This document shows, in pieces, positions 13,521 to 22,527 of a stretch of DNA of 32,465 bases. The notes beneath the pieces were generated by a model, which searched no databases, had not been told where the DNA came from, and saw only the letters and a program-made list of their open reading frames with translations. Every line of letters begins with the position of its first letter. Position 1 is the first letter of the stretch. Origin of the DNA: an uncultured Eubacteriales bacterium (GTDB lineage Bacteria; Bacillota; Clostridia; Lachnospirales; Lachnospiraceae). A program made the translations under genes and the position numbers. The stretch is from positions 1-32,465 of the forward strand of contig CASFID010000045.1 of NCBI GenBank assembly GCA_949294665.1, written 5' to 3'.

Positions 13521-15719
13521 ATGGCACGATATCTGGTAGGAAGAAACGGCTTTTTAAAAACAACATGGGATTTTTCCCAGGCAATAAATCTGGCAAACGA
13601 TGGGGATATCATAGAACTGGAAGAAGGCTTCTCCCCGTTCTATGAGCAGAATAATAAAGCTGTGATCATCACCAAGAACATTACGATCGAGGGGCATCTG
13701 GTCCGGAACCCGGAAAACGGCCAGACAACCGTGAACACGATCGACGGAATCGTTGTAAAAAACGGGGCTTCCGTTACTCTGAGAAATCTGGAGATCAGAA
13801 AAGCCACTGACAAATGCAACAGCATTACCGTCCGTGAAGGATCGTCTCTGACGGCGGAAAACGTTATCCTTACGTCTTATGCGTCCAAAGGAGAAAACTA
13901 TCCTGTTATCTTCATAAATGAGCAGTCACACGTCAGACTCGCCAATATCGAGATTTCTCCCGTGAATATACATGACCGTAAATACAGGATCTACGCAGAG
14001 GACTCGACACTGGAGATCACCAATTCTATCATAAACTCTAAAATAACCTTGAAAAATGCTAAACTGGACTGTCAGAACTCAAGTGTCAGATACGAAGAAG
14101 CACATGCACTTTATGCTGAAAAAAACAGTGTGATAAACGCGGTGCATACGACCTTTGAGGGCGGCGCCGAGGCGGGGAAGGACTACTGGCACTGTATCAG
14201 ATTGCTGGATTCCCGATTTGCCGCCACAAATATCACTGTAAATCAGCCGGAGTCTGCCCTTATAGCAACCTATGCCAAAAACTCGACACTGGAAATCACC
14301 AATTCTGCCATAAATTCAAGAATATATCTGGTAGACTCCAAGTTTAACTGTCAGAACTCGATCGTGAAATACCATCATTCAAATGCGCTTTTCGCAAGCA
14401 AAAACAGCGTCCTGACAGTGGCGGACACGACTTTTGAGGGCGGAATTAAAACCGAGAAAAGTTCTTGTCCCTGTGTAAAACTGGTAGATTCAAAGATAAA
14501 CGCATCTTATATCGCCGTGCAGCAGCCAAACTTCAGCGCTGCATTTGAAACAAAAAATTCTAAAGTCACAATGGACGCCGGCATATATGATTCTCTGTCT
14601 TTTATCGGATCTGAAGTTTCCATAACCGGTGTCACCGTCAGGGAAAGCATCGCCATCTGCAAATCTTCCCACCTGAAGGCGGAACAGATCGACATCCTGG
14701 GGAAGGACAACGGGAAAATCAATCTTTTTCTGGATAACCAGTCTTCGCTCGAGGCAGAAATAATCTATTTTGGTAAATTGAGTAAGCCGAATATAAAAGC
14801 CGAGCGGAACACAACTATAAAAGTCGGCAAAATGCAGCAGCTTGAGTATGACCTTGAATCCGAACAGTTTGTCGCCGATGAAGAAGGCTATTCTCAGGTT
14901 CTCAACGATGCATTGGAGATCACATACTTTGGCGAGAAGACCGCCTTTGAGACTCTGAATGAAATGATCGGACTCCGGCAGGCAAAAAAGGCTGTAAAAG
15001 AGTTTATCGCCCTGGCCGAGATGAATAAAAAGAGGGAAGCTCAAGGGGCTAAGAGCCCGGGATTCTCACTGCACTGCCTGTTCCTCGGGAATCCCGGCAC
15101 CGGAAAGACGACTGTCGCGCGTCTTATCGCAAAGATCCTGTACGAAAAAGGCGTGATCAAATCCAATAATTACGTGGAGGCCTCTCGTTCCAAGCTGGTC
15201 GGCCAGTACATCGGGCAGACAGCTCAGAAAACGCAGGAGATACTGAATTCTGCCCTGAATGGCGTCCTGTTTATCGATGAGGCGTACACCTTATGGAAAG
15301 GATCTGACTCCAAAGACTTCGGCCTGGAAGCCATCGAGGAAATCCTGAAGTTCATGGAGGATCACCGAACAGACATCGTTCTGATCTTCGCAGGTTATAC
15401 ACACAGTATGGAAGAGTTCCTTGAGAGCAACGAAGGTCTCCGCAGCCGTATCCCAAACAGGATCGAGTTTGAGGACTATTCAGTAGATGAACTGATCCAG
15501 ATCGGTCTTAAATCTCTGCATGAGTCCGACTACAAAGTAGATGAGAATGCATATTCTGATCTGGTCCGCAGAAAATATGCCGAGTCATTCGATCAGAGCA
15601 ATGCGCGCTGGGTGCGTAATCTGAATGAAGCGCTCACCAGAAAAATGGCAGTGAGAGTCATGGATACCGGATCGGACGATATCAGCCTGATTACGCAGGA
15701 GGACATAGACGCTGTATAA
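13521..15719 (+). CDS. parallel beta-helix / CbbX-type AAA+ ATPase fusion
   Basis: A 732-aa cytoplasmic protein without signal peptide. The first ~440 residues are repetitive, rich in Asn/Ser/Thr and short beta strands, typical of a right-handed parallel beta-helix; they include a 93-residue tandem repeat (158-250, 251-343). From about 480 on it is a CbbX/SpoVK-type AAA+ module: Walker A GNPGTGKTT (523-531), Walker B VLFIDEA (582-588), sensor 1 in IVLIFAGYT, and an arginine-finger region GLRSRIPNRIEF. Related modules remodel proteins (Rubisco activase CbbX, EccA of type VII secretion). The beta-helix probably recognises a large ligand or surface. GGAGG precedes the ATG by 6 bases. Target unknown. 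Confidence 0.9.
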   Translation: MARYLVGRNGFLKTTWDFSQAINLANDGDIIELEEGFSPFYEQNNKAVIITKNITIEGHLVRNPENGQTTVNTIDGIVVKNGASVTLRNLEIRKATDKCNSITVREGSSLTAENVILTSYASKGENYPVIFINEQSHVRLANIEISPVNIHDRKYRIYAEDSTLEITNSIINSKITLKNAKLDCQNSSVRYEEAHALYAEKNSVINAVHTTFEGGAEAGKDYWHCIRLLDSRFAATNITVNQPESALIATYAKNSTLEITNSAINSRIYLVDSKFNCQNSIVKYHHSNALFASKNSVLTVADTTFEGGIKTEKSSCPCVKLVDSKINASYIAVQQPNFSAAFETKNSKVTMDAGIYDSLSFIGSEVSITGVTVRESIAICKSSHLKAEQIDILGKDNGKINLFLDNQSSLEAEIIYFGKLSKPNIKAERNTTIKVGKMQQLEYDLESEQFVADEEGYSQVLNDALEITYFGEKTAFETLNEMIGLRQAKKAVKEFIALAEMNKKREAQGAKSPGFSLHCLFLGNPGTGKTTVARLIAKILYEKGVIKSNNYVEASRSKLVGQYIGQTAQKTQEILNSALNGVLFIDEAYTLWKGSDSKDFGLEAIEEILKFMEDHRTDIVLIFAGYTHSMEEFLESNEGLRSRIPNRIEFEDYSVDELIQIGLKSLHESDYKVDENAYSDLVRRKYAESFDQSNARWVRNLNEALTRKMAVRVMDTGSDDISLITQEDIDAV
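13992..14549 (+). repeat. 279-bp tandem duplication inside the beta-helix
   Basis: Two 93-codon units, 13992-14270 and 14271-14549, align without gaps. Protein blocks such as STLEITNS, NCQNS or DCQNS, and TTFEGG recur in step, and near-identical DNA runs remain (around 14002 and 14281). A third, partial copy starts at about 14550. The beta-helix has grown by whole-unit duplication. Confidence 0.85.
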
Positions 15720-15769
15720 TAATTGTTCCCGTTATCCCTGATTATAGATTGCTTTCCCTTATATAAACA

Positions 15770-15820
15770 AAACCCTCAGACCGGTAAGTTCACCTTACGT
15801 GGATCTGAGGGTTTATTTTT
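15770..15820. terminator. bidirectional terminator
   Basis: AAACCCTCAGA (15770-15780) pairs perfectly with TCTGAGGGTTT (15804-15814); ATTTTT follows on the plus strand and an interrupted T-run on the minus strand. It ends the AAA+ gene and the convergent 15822-17483 pair. Confidence 0.88.
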
Positions 15821-15821
15821 A

Positions 15822-16568
15822 TTACTCAGAATCCTGATCTGCTTCTTTTACAGCGGTCCCGCCGGTGAGTACCGAAGCCTCGTCCTCATCCGTGCTGTCG
15901 TCGACCGGGATCCTGTTTGTTGAGTCTGTTACAGTTTCATTGGTATCAGAGATCTTCTCTCCGACCTGTTCCAGCAGATCCGCAGATCTCGCCTCTATCT
16001 CCTGCACACGTTCGCGCTTGCTCTCCAGTGCTTTCCCGCCGTCAGACTTTATCTCGGCCTTAAGCACCCTCGCCTCTCCATCCATCTTTTCCTTTGCGGA
16101 AGAGATGGTTTCAGCCTGTTCCACTCCCGAAGACAGATCCAGGATGTCCATCATCCTGCGCTGTTCATACTCTTCTTCTGACATTACCTTATTGCTGTCA
16201 GACAGTTTTGATTCCTGCTCGTCGCCCTCTTCCGCGGCCTGCTTTGCCGCTGCCTCTGCGATCTGTTTGTCCAGCATCTCCAGCTGCTCGTTGTATTCAT
16301 CGATCTTGTCCTGATTTACATAGCCGTTTTCAAGACCTCTCTTCATCTCAGCGTCCTTGCTTTCCTGAATGAGCTGCTTCTGGTTCATGAGCTGCTGAAT
16401 GATATTCTGTTTCTTCCCCTGACCGGAAATAGAAAGAGTGTCTCTGTTTGCCTGCCGGATCGCCAGGCCGGTCTGCTGTCCATCGTTATTGTTCTGTCTG
16501 TTGATTTTCTGGTTTATGGCAGCCGCGTTAAATACACTGTTACCCGCTGCAATCCCTGTCAATCTCAT
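15822..16568 (-). CDS. uncharacterised coiled-coil-rich acidic protein
   Basis: I do not recognise a named family. The 248-aa protein has an N-terminus (MRLTGIAAGNSVFNAAAINQ) rich in small residues and Asn/Gln, then long Glu/Lys/Gln-rich helices (about 50-110 and 120-205) likely to form coiled coils, and a disordered acidic tail with many Asp, Glu and Thr. No signal peptide, membrane helix or cysteine. AGGAGG precedes the ATG by 9 bases. It starts 24 bases after the stop of the 16593-17483 gene, so the two are surely co-transcribed. Lack of Cys and a simple helical composition would suit an exported or structural filament protein, but this is speculation. Confidence 0.8.
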   Translation of the reverse strand: MRLTGIAAGNSVFNAAAINQKINRQNNNDGQQTGLAIRQANRDTLSISGQGKKQNIIQQLMNQKQLIQESKDAEMKRGLENGYVNQDKIDEYNEQLEMLDKQIAEAAAKQAAEEGDEQESKLSDSNKVMSEEEYEQRRMMDILDLSSGVEQAETISSAKEKMDGEARVLKAEIKSDGGKALESKRERVQEIEARSADLLEQVGEKISDTNETVTDSTNRIPVDDSTDEDEASVLTGGTAVKEADQDSE

Positions 16569-16592
16569 GTTTGTCTGCCTCCTGAACGTTCT

Positions 16593-17483
16593 TTATTCAT
16601 CTTCGGATTTCTCCTCAACAGCCTGCTGCAGGATCTCCCGGACGTCCTCATATGTGTCGTGGAAGATCGAGACACCGCCGTTCCACAGCGGCGGCGTCAG
16701 ATAACCGCCGGCCATCCTCTGCTGCTCAAAATAATCCATGTACGGATCGTCGCTATGTTTCCGGCGTTCCAGTTCCTTGTCGATCATAGACATTCCTTTT
16801 TGGAAAGTCTGCGTCATCTTCTGAACGGCGGAAAGCGCTCTGTCGACCTCCCCATAAATATCTTTGGCGTCAGCATCTATTTTCCAGGGAGACTGTTTCA
16901 GATCCCAGGAGAATGAATCATCGATCACGTCGGCGTATTCACCGTAATCTTTGAGCAGCGTCTCCGCTCTGTGCCGGTTTGCCTCATTCAGCGTATCCGC
17001 TCCGTCCCGCAGAAAAACATCCCGGGCCGTCTGCGTCGCTTTCAGCAGAGATTCCGCTTTCTCTGCGGACATCCCCTCCGGCATGGCCGTCGTCCCGTCC
17101 AGCATCTGCTGATACTGTTGGATCGACTGGTCAAATGTGGAGAGCTGGTCGCGGTATTCGGTGAGATCAGCTTCCATATGTCCCGTCAACTGTGCCCCAA
17201 AGCTGTATATAGCTCTGAGTGTTTTCAGTTCCTCATCCGACAGTTCGGAGAGTACAGACTCACTGCTCTCATCTGCTTTCAGTCTCGCGGCAAGCGTCAG
17301 ACTGTCCGTGCGCCGGACGCTGTCATCCTGCTTTGTTGTCATCACTGCATTTTCAGCGAGCTGGTTCAGGGTGCCGGTCACCGGATTGTTCTGCCGGGTT
17401 TGAGACATATTCAGAAACCCGTTCGCCCCAAAAACGTGCTTTCCCTGTGCATGGAACATATTATAAAAGCTCGTTATTACCAC
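16593..17483 (-). CDS. uncharacterised helical protein, GTG start
   Basis: A 296-aa protein that I cannot assign. The N-terminal ~60 residues are polar and low-complexity (NMSQTRQNNPVTG). The rest is helical, with coiled-coil-like stretches at about 95-140 and 205-245, and a WNGGVSIFHDTYEDVREIL segment near the end. No cysteine, signal peptide or membrane helix. The GTG at 17483 is supported by AAAGGGGTG 8 bases upstream; the next ATG is nine codons in. It is the first gene of a pair with 15822-16568. Both share a short Asn/Gln-rich N-terminal region followed by helices, so they may form one assembly. Confidence 0.8.
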   Translation of the reverse strand: MVITSFYNMFHAQGKHVFGANGFLNMSQTRQNNPVTGTLNQLAENAVMTTKQDDSVRRTDSLTLAARLKADESSESVLSELSDEELKTLRAIYSFGAQLTGHMEADLTEYRDQLSTFDQSIQQYQQMLDGTTAMPEGMSAEKAESLLKATQTARDVFLRDGADTLNEANRHRAETLLKDYGEYADVIDDSFSWDLKQSPWKIDADAKDIYGEVDRALSAVQKMTQTFQKGMSMIDKELERRKHSDDPYMDYFEQQRMAGGYLTPPLWNGGVSIFHDTYEDVREILQQAVEEKSEDE

Positions 17484-17697
17484 AGTCTGTTCACCCCTTT
17501 AAAGTGGTTTATGTTCTTCTGCTTTGTTATGGCTGAAATACTTACTCTCTGTTAATACTTTCGTCATGGATGCACATATGCATAAGCAGATATGGCGATT
17601 CTTCTCTAAAACTTTCTGATCATTGATGCGACAGCTCCTGGGTTAGTCCTCATAAGGGCCGGCTGCATACACGCCGCAAAGGGCGGTTACCATATCT
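17484..17697. other. intergenic region after the urease operon
   Basis: These 214 bases separate the end of the cytidylate-kinase-like gene from the GTG of the next unit. I see only short stems (for example CCGC/GCGG on the minus strand near 17676-17688) and no clear terminator. A weak minus-strand promoter may exist (TTAACA, 18 bp, CATAAC) about 45 bases before the GTG. Confidence 0.4.
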
Positions 17698-18321
17698 TTA
17701 TCGATCTAATCCAATGCCAAATTTAATTTTTGCACTGTCCATAATAATATCCGCCACTTTGCTAAAATCGGCCATGGAACTGTCTATCAGAAGATGCCGG
17801 AATTTATTACTGGTAAATCTATGCTTTGTACAATGTTTATAAAACACCTCTCTTGCCTTGTCTACTCCGGTAAGGTATAAATATGCTTCACCGGGATCTT
17901 CAATCTGCAGTTCTTCTTTACAGTTAATAAGCCTTTTTTCAATAGGCGCATAAATGAACACATTCAGCATATTTTCATCCGGAATACCGTATTCTCGAAG
18001 TACATAATCCGAACATCTGCCGACGATCACACAGTTTCTGCTGGCTGCAAGGTCTACCATGATACTCTTTTCCATTTCAAACAGAGCGCGCTTCATTTTC
18101 GTATTTCCAAGTCCGAGAGGATGCATCATCTTATCAAACGGTGAAATAGGCTGCTGGTCAAACGCGGACAGTTTTTCAATATCTCCCCGCATCTCTTTCA
18201 CTGCAAGTTCAATAATATCTCTGTCATAATACTCATAACCCAGATGATCCGCAACTTCTCTGGCTATTTTCCTTCCAAGACTTCCAAACTGCCTTGTTAC
18301 GGTGATCACATTATATGCCAT
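17698..18321 (-). CDS. cytidylate kinase-like protein, last gene of the urease operon
   Basis: A 207-aa protein of the cytidylate-kinase-like family (PF13189 type). The N-terminal ITVTRQFGSLGRKIAREVADHLGYEYYDRDII resembles the family start, where a Gly/Ser/Arg-rich loop replaces the classical GxxGxGKS P-loop. VIVGRCSDYVL and the basic lid-like segment KHRFTSNKFRH follow. True CMP kinases are essential; these paralogs usually have unknown substrates. Start: GGAGGG lies 8 bases before the ATG at 18321 (the ATG two codons earlier is too close, and the TTG at 18342 has no site). It overlaps ureD by 11 bases, implying coupled translation. Its link to urea use is unexplained. Confidence 0.88.
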   Translation of the reverse strand: MAYNVITVTRQFGSLGRKIAREVADHLGYEYYDRDIIELAVKEMRGDIEKLSAFDQQPISPFDKMMHPLGLGNTKMKRALFEMEKSIMVDLAASRNCVIVGRCSDYVLREYGIPDENMLNVFIYAPIEKRLINCKEELQIEDPGEAYLYLTGVDKAREVFYKHCTKHRFTSNKFRHLLIDSSMADFSKVADIIMDSAKIKFGIGLDR

Positions 18322-19054
18322 ATTCATTTCCCTCCATTGCAATTTTTTTCAAAAATCTCTCTGTCTCATCACTGCTGTCCCCAAGGACACGGACGACGGT
18401 TCCCTTTTTTGCACAGCTGTACGCAGCGGTCAGTGAGCCGCTTTCTGCCGGTATATCAACAGTCCTCCCATAAATATAGGCCATTCCCTGATGGGTATTT
18501 CCTTCAAAGAATCCGATTCTTCTCGGATTGTTCTCTTTCGGTACCAGTCTTGTATTATCTGCAAAAACAGGGATCTCTTCTTCAAAGACCACAGTGCGGG
18601 AATGATATTTTCGGAACTCAAATACTTCTCCCATCCCTTTTCTTCCGCATGCCAGAATATCCGTCATAGCAAACCGTGCGCCCTTTTCCAGTCTGACTTC
18701 ACCTGTATTTGTGAAGTCACTGTCCCTGAACGGGATCACCGGACACGGGAGATAGCAGAGAGAGGCGTCCTTTTCCACTGTGATCTTCAGTTTATGACGT
18801 GCCTGCCCTTTTTCCATACGGAACAGCTTTGTATAGGACTGTCCCGTGATGATCACATGGCTTCCTGTCCTGATCTTAAATTCCAGTTCATGGCTGTCCC
18901 CTTCCAGGATTCCGGCTGACGCCTGCATGATCATCAGTTCCAGTACATTGTGACTGACAAAAGGTTTTGTAATCTTGAACGGTGCGGTAAAATAGCTGTC
19001 TTTTACCACAGTCCTCCCATTTTCACAAACTGTCTCTATATACAGATATCCCAT
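18311..19054 (-). CDS. ureD: urease accessory protein UreD
   Basis: UreD (UreH) binds the urease apoenzyme and, with UreF and UreG, delivers nickel through an internal channel. The 247-aa protein has the family features: SASAGILEGD-like segment (QASAGILEGD, about 45-54), a beta-rich core, YTKLFRME, and PCPVIPFRDSDF. The ATG at 19054 overlaps the ureG stop in the arrangement TAATG, a typical coupled start. The order with ureD last, after ureG, is common in Firmicutes. Confidence 0.93.
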   Translation of the reverse strand: MGYLYIETVCENGRTVVKDSYFTAPFKITKPFVSHNVLELMIMQASAGILEGDSHELEFKIRTGSHVIITGQSYTKLFRMEKGQARHKLKITVEKDASLCYLPCPVIPFRDSDFTNTGEVRLEKGARFAMTDILACGRKGMGEVFEFRKYHSRTVVFEEEIPVFADNTRLVPKENNPRRIGFFEGNTHQGMAYIYGRTVDIPAESGSLTAAYSCAKKGTVVRVLGDSSDETERFLKKIAMEGNEYGI

Positions 19055-19662
19055 TATAATCCCTCAAATAGCACATCCCGCTTGATCCAGTTTATTACAT
19101 CGTCTACCCCTTCCATGCTTATCAGATTTGTAAACAGAAACGGGCGTCCGTCACGCATACGCCTGGAATCCGAAGCCATCACTTCCAGACTGGCTCCGAC
19201 CATGGGAGCAAGATCCGTTTTATTGATCACAAGAAGGTCCGACCGCATTACTCCCGGTCCTCCTTTTCTCGGAATTTTTTCTCCCTGCGCCACATCAATC
19301 ACATAGATGGAAGCATCCGCAAGATCCGGAGAAAAGGTTGCGCTTAAGTTATCTCCTCCGCTTTCAATGAAAATAATCTGGACATCCGGAAATTTTCCGA
19401 CCATTTCTTCCACTGCTTCCAGGTTCATGGAACAGTCCTCACGGATTGCCGTATGCGGACATCCTCCTGTTTCCACACCGATGATCCGCTCCGCCGGGAG
19501 GGCGGAATTTTTGATCAGGAATTCCGCATCCTCTTTCGTATAAATATCATTGGTAACGACGCAGATACTGTATTCTTTCGACATTTTTCTCGTCAGGCGT
19601 TCGATCAGAGCCGTTTTCCCCGATCCGACCGGTCCGCCGACGCCGATTTTTACATATGACAT
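19054..19662 (-). CDS. ureG: urease accessory GTPase UreG
   Basis: SIMIBI-class GTPase that powers nickel insertion into urease; it dimerises around Ni2+. The 202-aa product has the P-loop GGPVGSGKT (9-17), the metal-binding Cys-Pro-His in [13 protein letters not shown], the conserved FIESGGDNL, and the guanine-specificity motif NKTD. Length is standard. It starts 9 bases after the ureF stop and overlaps ureD by one base. Confidence 0.97.
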   Translation of the reverse strand: MSYVKIGVGGPVGSGKTALIERLTRKMSKEYSICVVTNDIYTKEDAEFLIKNSALPAERIIGVETGGCPHTAIREDCSMNLEAVEEMVGKFPDVQIIFIESGGDNLSATFSPDLADASIYVIDVAQGEKIPRKGGPGVMRSDLLVINKTDLAPMVGASLEVMASDSRRMRDGRPFLFTNLISMEGVDDVINWIKRDVLFEGL

Positions 19663-19671
19663 TTTTCTCTC

Positions 19672-20337
19672 CTACGATATATATAATCTTGAATATAATT
19701 TTTCATGCTGCATGGAACGGATGTCAAATCCGCATCCGGAAACTCCCAGTTCTTCTGTCTCCACATTCATTGCCGTCCTGACTGCTTCCGGTATTCCCTT
19801 TTCTGCCTCCAGAAGGGCTTTCTGTCCGTCCAGCTGCCGAAGCGGAATCAATTTTGCCGCATGATTTGCCATGGATGACAGAATACTGTAAGCATACAAT
19901 TGCAGAGCCGTCTTCACATCTGTTCCTGTTTCTTTTATAAACAGCCCCACTGCAATACAGTAATGTCCGTCACATACTCCCTGTACTGTCAGGTTCCGGT
20001 AATGTTCCAGTTCCGGATACGCATCCAGTTCTGTCTGGAGTTTCAGAAAACGGGTACACTGCCTGATACTTCCGGACCGCATCTCGGACGGCGACCTCAG
20101 AGCACCGCACAAAGCATCCAGCTGTGTGACCTCTTCCCCTTTCCACGCTTTTGCCGCAAAGGCCAGATCGTTATAGGAAAGCATATACAGATAGGACTTC
20201 AGATGTTTTTCCAGGTCCTCCCCGGTTTGCACCAGATTCTTCTGAACATAGGTCTCCATTCCATTGGATAAGGTGTAGCTTCCGATGGGGAAAAGAGGAT
20301 CCAGGCTCTGAACCAGTCGGAGCAATTCACTGTCCAT
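19672..20337 (-). CDS. ureF: urease accessory protein UreF
   Basis: All-helical scaffold that joins UreD and UreG and gates GTP hydrolysis during urease activation. The 221-aa protein carries the family N-terminus LLRLVQSLDPLFPIGSYTLS and ends with the Tyr-containing C-terminal tail needed for UreD/UreG contact (KLYSRLYIS). Start: AGGAGG lies 8 bases before the ATG at 20337; the longer frame from the GTG at 20361 would place that ribosome site inside the gene. It overlaps the end of ureE by 11 bases. Confidence 0.93.
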   Translation of the reverse strand: MDSELLRLVQSLDPLFPIGSYTLSNGMETYVQKNLVQTGEDLEKHLKSYLYMLSYNDLAFAAKAWKGEEVTQLDALCGALRSPSEMRSGSIRQCTRFLKLQTELDAYPELEHYRNLTVQGVCDGHYCIAVGLFIKETGTDVKTALQLYAYSILSSMANHAAKLIPLRQLDGQKALLEAEKGIPEAVRTAMNVETEELGVSGCGFDIRSMQHEKLYSRLYIS

Positions 20338-20788
20338 GATGATGTCCTCCTGCGCCGACACTGTGTGCGTGTCCTCTGCACTCGGTGTAATCTGTAAAAC
20401 GTTCTCTTACTTTCTCTACATGAAAGCCAAGTTTTTTGAGATACTCATATGTCGGAGCATCATAGGGAATTCTGACACAATCCGGTTTGATTGCCAGTGA
20501 AAGGTGCCGGTTTCCGATTTCAAAACACAGCCGCCCCATTTCAACCATGTCATTCACCTGTATCCGGATCAGATCCGTTTCCGCAATCTCAACCGCAATG
20601 ATTTTCCGCTCATCTTCATATAGAATATCTCCGTCATTAAGCGGACATTCTGTACATATCCCGATTTCCACGCCGTCTTCGGATGTCTTTTTTAACCTTT
20701 TTTTATCCCGCTCAAACCAGTCAATCCGGACCGGATCCACTTCTTTTTCCGTTTCCCCGAGATGTCCCAAAATTTTATCTACAACCAT
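20327..20788 (-). CDS. ureE: urease accessory nickel metallochaperone UreE
   Basis: Carries Ni2+ to the UreDFG complex. The 153-aa protein has the N-terminal peptide-binding domain (1-75), the C-terminal metal-binding domain with the conserved interface GNRHLSLAI (His at about 93), and a His-rich tail (GHAHSVGAGGHHHGQ, about five His). Tails like this store or bind extra nickel. AAGGA precedes the ATG at 20788. It starts 26 bases after ureC and overlaps ureF. Confidence 0.95.
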   Translation of the reverse strand: MVVDKILGHLGETEKEVDPVRIDWFERDKKRLKKTSEDGVEIGICTECPLNDGDILYEDERKIIAVEIAETDLIRIQVNDMVEMGRLCFEIGNRHLSLAIKPDCVRIPYDAPTYEYLKKLGFHVEKVRERFTDYTECRGHAHSVGAGGHHHGQ

Positions 20789-20814
20789 TTCCTTGCATTC
20801 CTTTCCCGATATCT

Positions 20815-22527
20815 TTAAAACAGATAATATTTCTGTGTCAGAGGCAGCCGTTCTGCAGCTTCGCAGGTAATGCTTTCTCCGTCTACGCTGACATGATAAG
20901 TATCCGGATCCACCTGAATATCCCCGGTCCTGTCATTAAATTTCATATCTTTTTTCCCGATATTTCTGCAGTTTTCAACCGGGATTACTATTCTGGAAAG
21001 TCCAAGCCTCTCTTTGATTCCGCCGTCTGCCGCGGCCTTTGATACAAACGTTGCGCAGGTACGTTTGCAGGCAAGTCCGTGCGCTCCGAACATATTTGTA
21101 TAAACAACCGGCTGGGGCGTAGGGATAGATGCATTGGCATCTCCCATCCTGGACGCAATGATAAATCCTCCCTTAATGATCATCTCCGGCTTTACGCCGA
21201 ACATAGACGGTTTCCATAATACCAGATCCGCAAGCTTTCCGGTTTCCACGGATCCTACGTATCTGGAAATCCCGTGTGTGACAGCCGGATTGATCGTATA
21301 TTTCGCTACATATCTCTTCACTCTGTAATTATCATTTCTGCTGTTGTCTTCCGGAAGCATCCCTCTCTGGTCCTTCATTTTGGAAGCAGTCTGCCAGGTC
21401 CTTGTGATGACCTCTCCGACTCTTCCCATTGCCTGAGAATCACTGCTCATCATGGAAAAAATACCCATATCATGCAGCACGTCTTCCGCCGCGATCGTCT
21501 CCGGCCGGATCCTGGAATCGGCAAAAGCCACATCTTCCTTTACTCTGCTGTCCAGATGATGGCAAACCATCAGCATATCCAGATGCTCATCTATGGTATT
21601 GACTGTAAACGGCATGGTCGGATTAGTGGACGAGGGCAGAATATTGGGGAAAGCGGCTGCCTTGATGATATCCGGGGCATGCCCGCCTCCTGCACCTTCC
21701 GTATGATAGGTATGGATGGTACGTCCGTCAATAGCATTCAGGGTATCTTCCACAAATCCCGCTTCATTCAGCGTATCCGTATGGATGGATACCTGTACGT
21801 CATAGTTATCGGCAGCCCGGAGCGAGCGGTCGATGACCGCCGGGGTGGCTCCCCAGTCTTCATGGATCTTAAGTCCGCAGGCGCCTGCTTCAATCTGCTC
21901 CGCAAGGGCATCATAGCTGGAACTGTTTCCCTTTCCAAGAAATCCAAGATTTACCGGGTAATCCTCCGCCGCTTCGATCATCTTTTCCAGATGAAATCGT
22001 CCCGGGGTACATGTGGTCGCATTCGTACCGTCCGCCGGACCCGTTCCGCCCCCGATCATGGTGGTGATCCCGGAATAAAGCGCTGTCTCGATCTGAGTCG
22101 GGCTGATAAAATGGATATGGGTATCAATCCCTCCTGCCGTCAGGATCAACCCCTCACCTGCGATCACTTCCGTACCGGAACCTACGACCAGTTCCGGGGA
22201 TACGCCGTCCATAATATCCGGGTTCCCGGCTTTTCCGACGCCGCATATCTTTCCGTTCCTGATCCCCACATCTGCCTTTACGATTCCTGTATAGTCAATG
22301 ATGACCGCATTGGTGATCACAGTATCCGGACAGTCCTTATCCGGGATATTGCAGGACTGGCCCATACCGTCACGCAGTGATTTTCCGCCTCCGAATTTTG
22401 CTTCGTCGCCCTTCACCGTAAGATCCGTTTCCACCTCAATAATCAGAGAAGTGTCCGCCAGACGGATCCTGTCCTTCTCGGTGGCACCATACATGTCTGC
22501 ATATTGTTTTCTACTCATCTTAAACAT
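20815..22527 (-). CDS. ureC: urease alpha (catalytic) subunit
   Basis: Nickel amidohydrolase that hydrolyses urea to ammonia and carbamate. The 570-aa product keeps every active-site residue: His137 and His139 (DTHIH), carbamylated Lys220 (GLKIHEDWG), His249 (SIHTD), His275 ([13 protein letters not shown]), the flap Cys322-His323, and Asp363 (SSDSQAMGR). Start: the ATG at 22527 follows AAGGGGGTGG and overlaps the ureAB stop by 8 bases; the longer frame to 22608 would run far into ureAB and add residues absent from the family. An intact active site, accessory set and importer argue for a working urease. Confidence 0.97.
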   Translation of the reverse strand: MFKMSRKQYADMYGATEKDRIRLADTSLIIEVETDLTVKGDEAKFGGGKSLRDGMGQSCNIPDKDCPDTVITNAVIIDYTGIVKADVGIRNGKICGVGKAGNPDIMDGVSPELVVGSGTEVIAGEGLILTAGGIDTHIHFISPTQIETALYSGITTMIGGGTGPADGTNATTCTPGRFHLEKMIEAAEDYPVNLGFLGKGNSSSYDALAEQIEAGACGLKIHEDWGATPAVIDRSLRAADNYDVQVSIHTDTLNEAGFVEDTLNAIDGRTIHTYHTEGAGGGHAPDIIKAAAFPNILPSSTNPTMPFTVNTIDEHLDMLMVCHHLDSRVKEDVAFADSRIRPETIAAEDVLHDMGIFSMMSSDSQAMGRVGEVITRTWQTASKMKDQRGMLPEDNSRNDNYRVKRYVAKYTINPAVTHGISRYVGSVETGKLADLVLWKPSMFGVKPEMIIKGGFIIASRMGDANASIPTPQPVVYTNMFGAHGLACKRTCATFVSKAAADGGIKERLGLSRIVIPVENCRNIGKKDMKFNDRTGDIQVDPDTYHVSVDGESITCEAAERLPLTQKYYLF

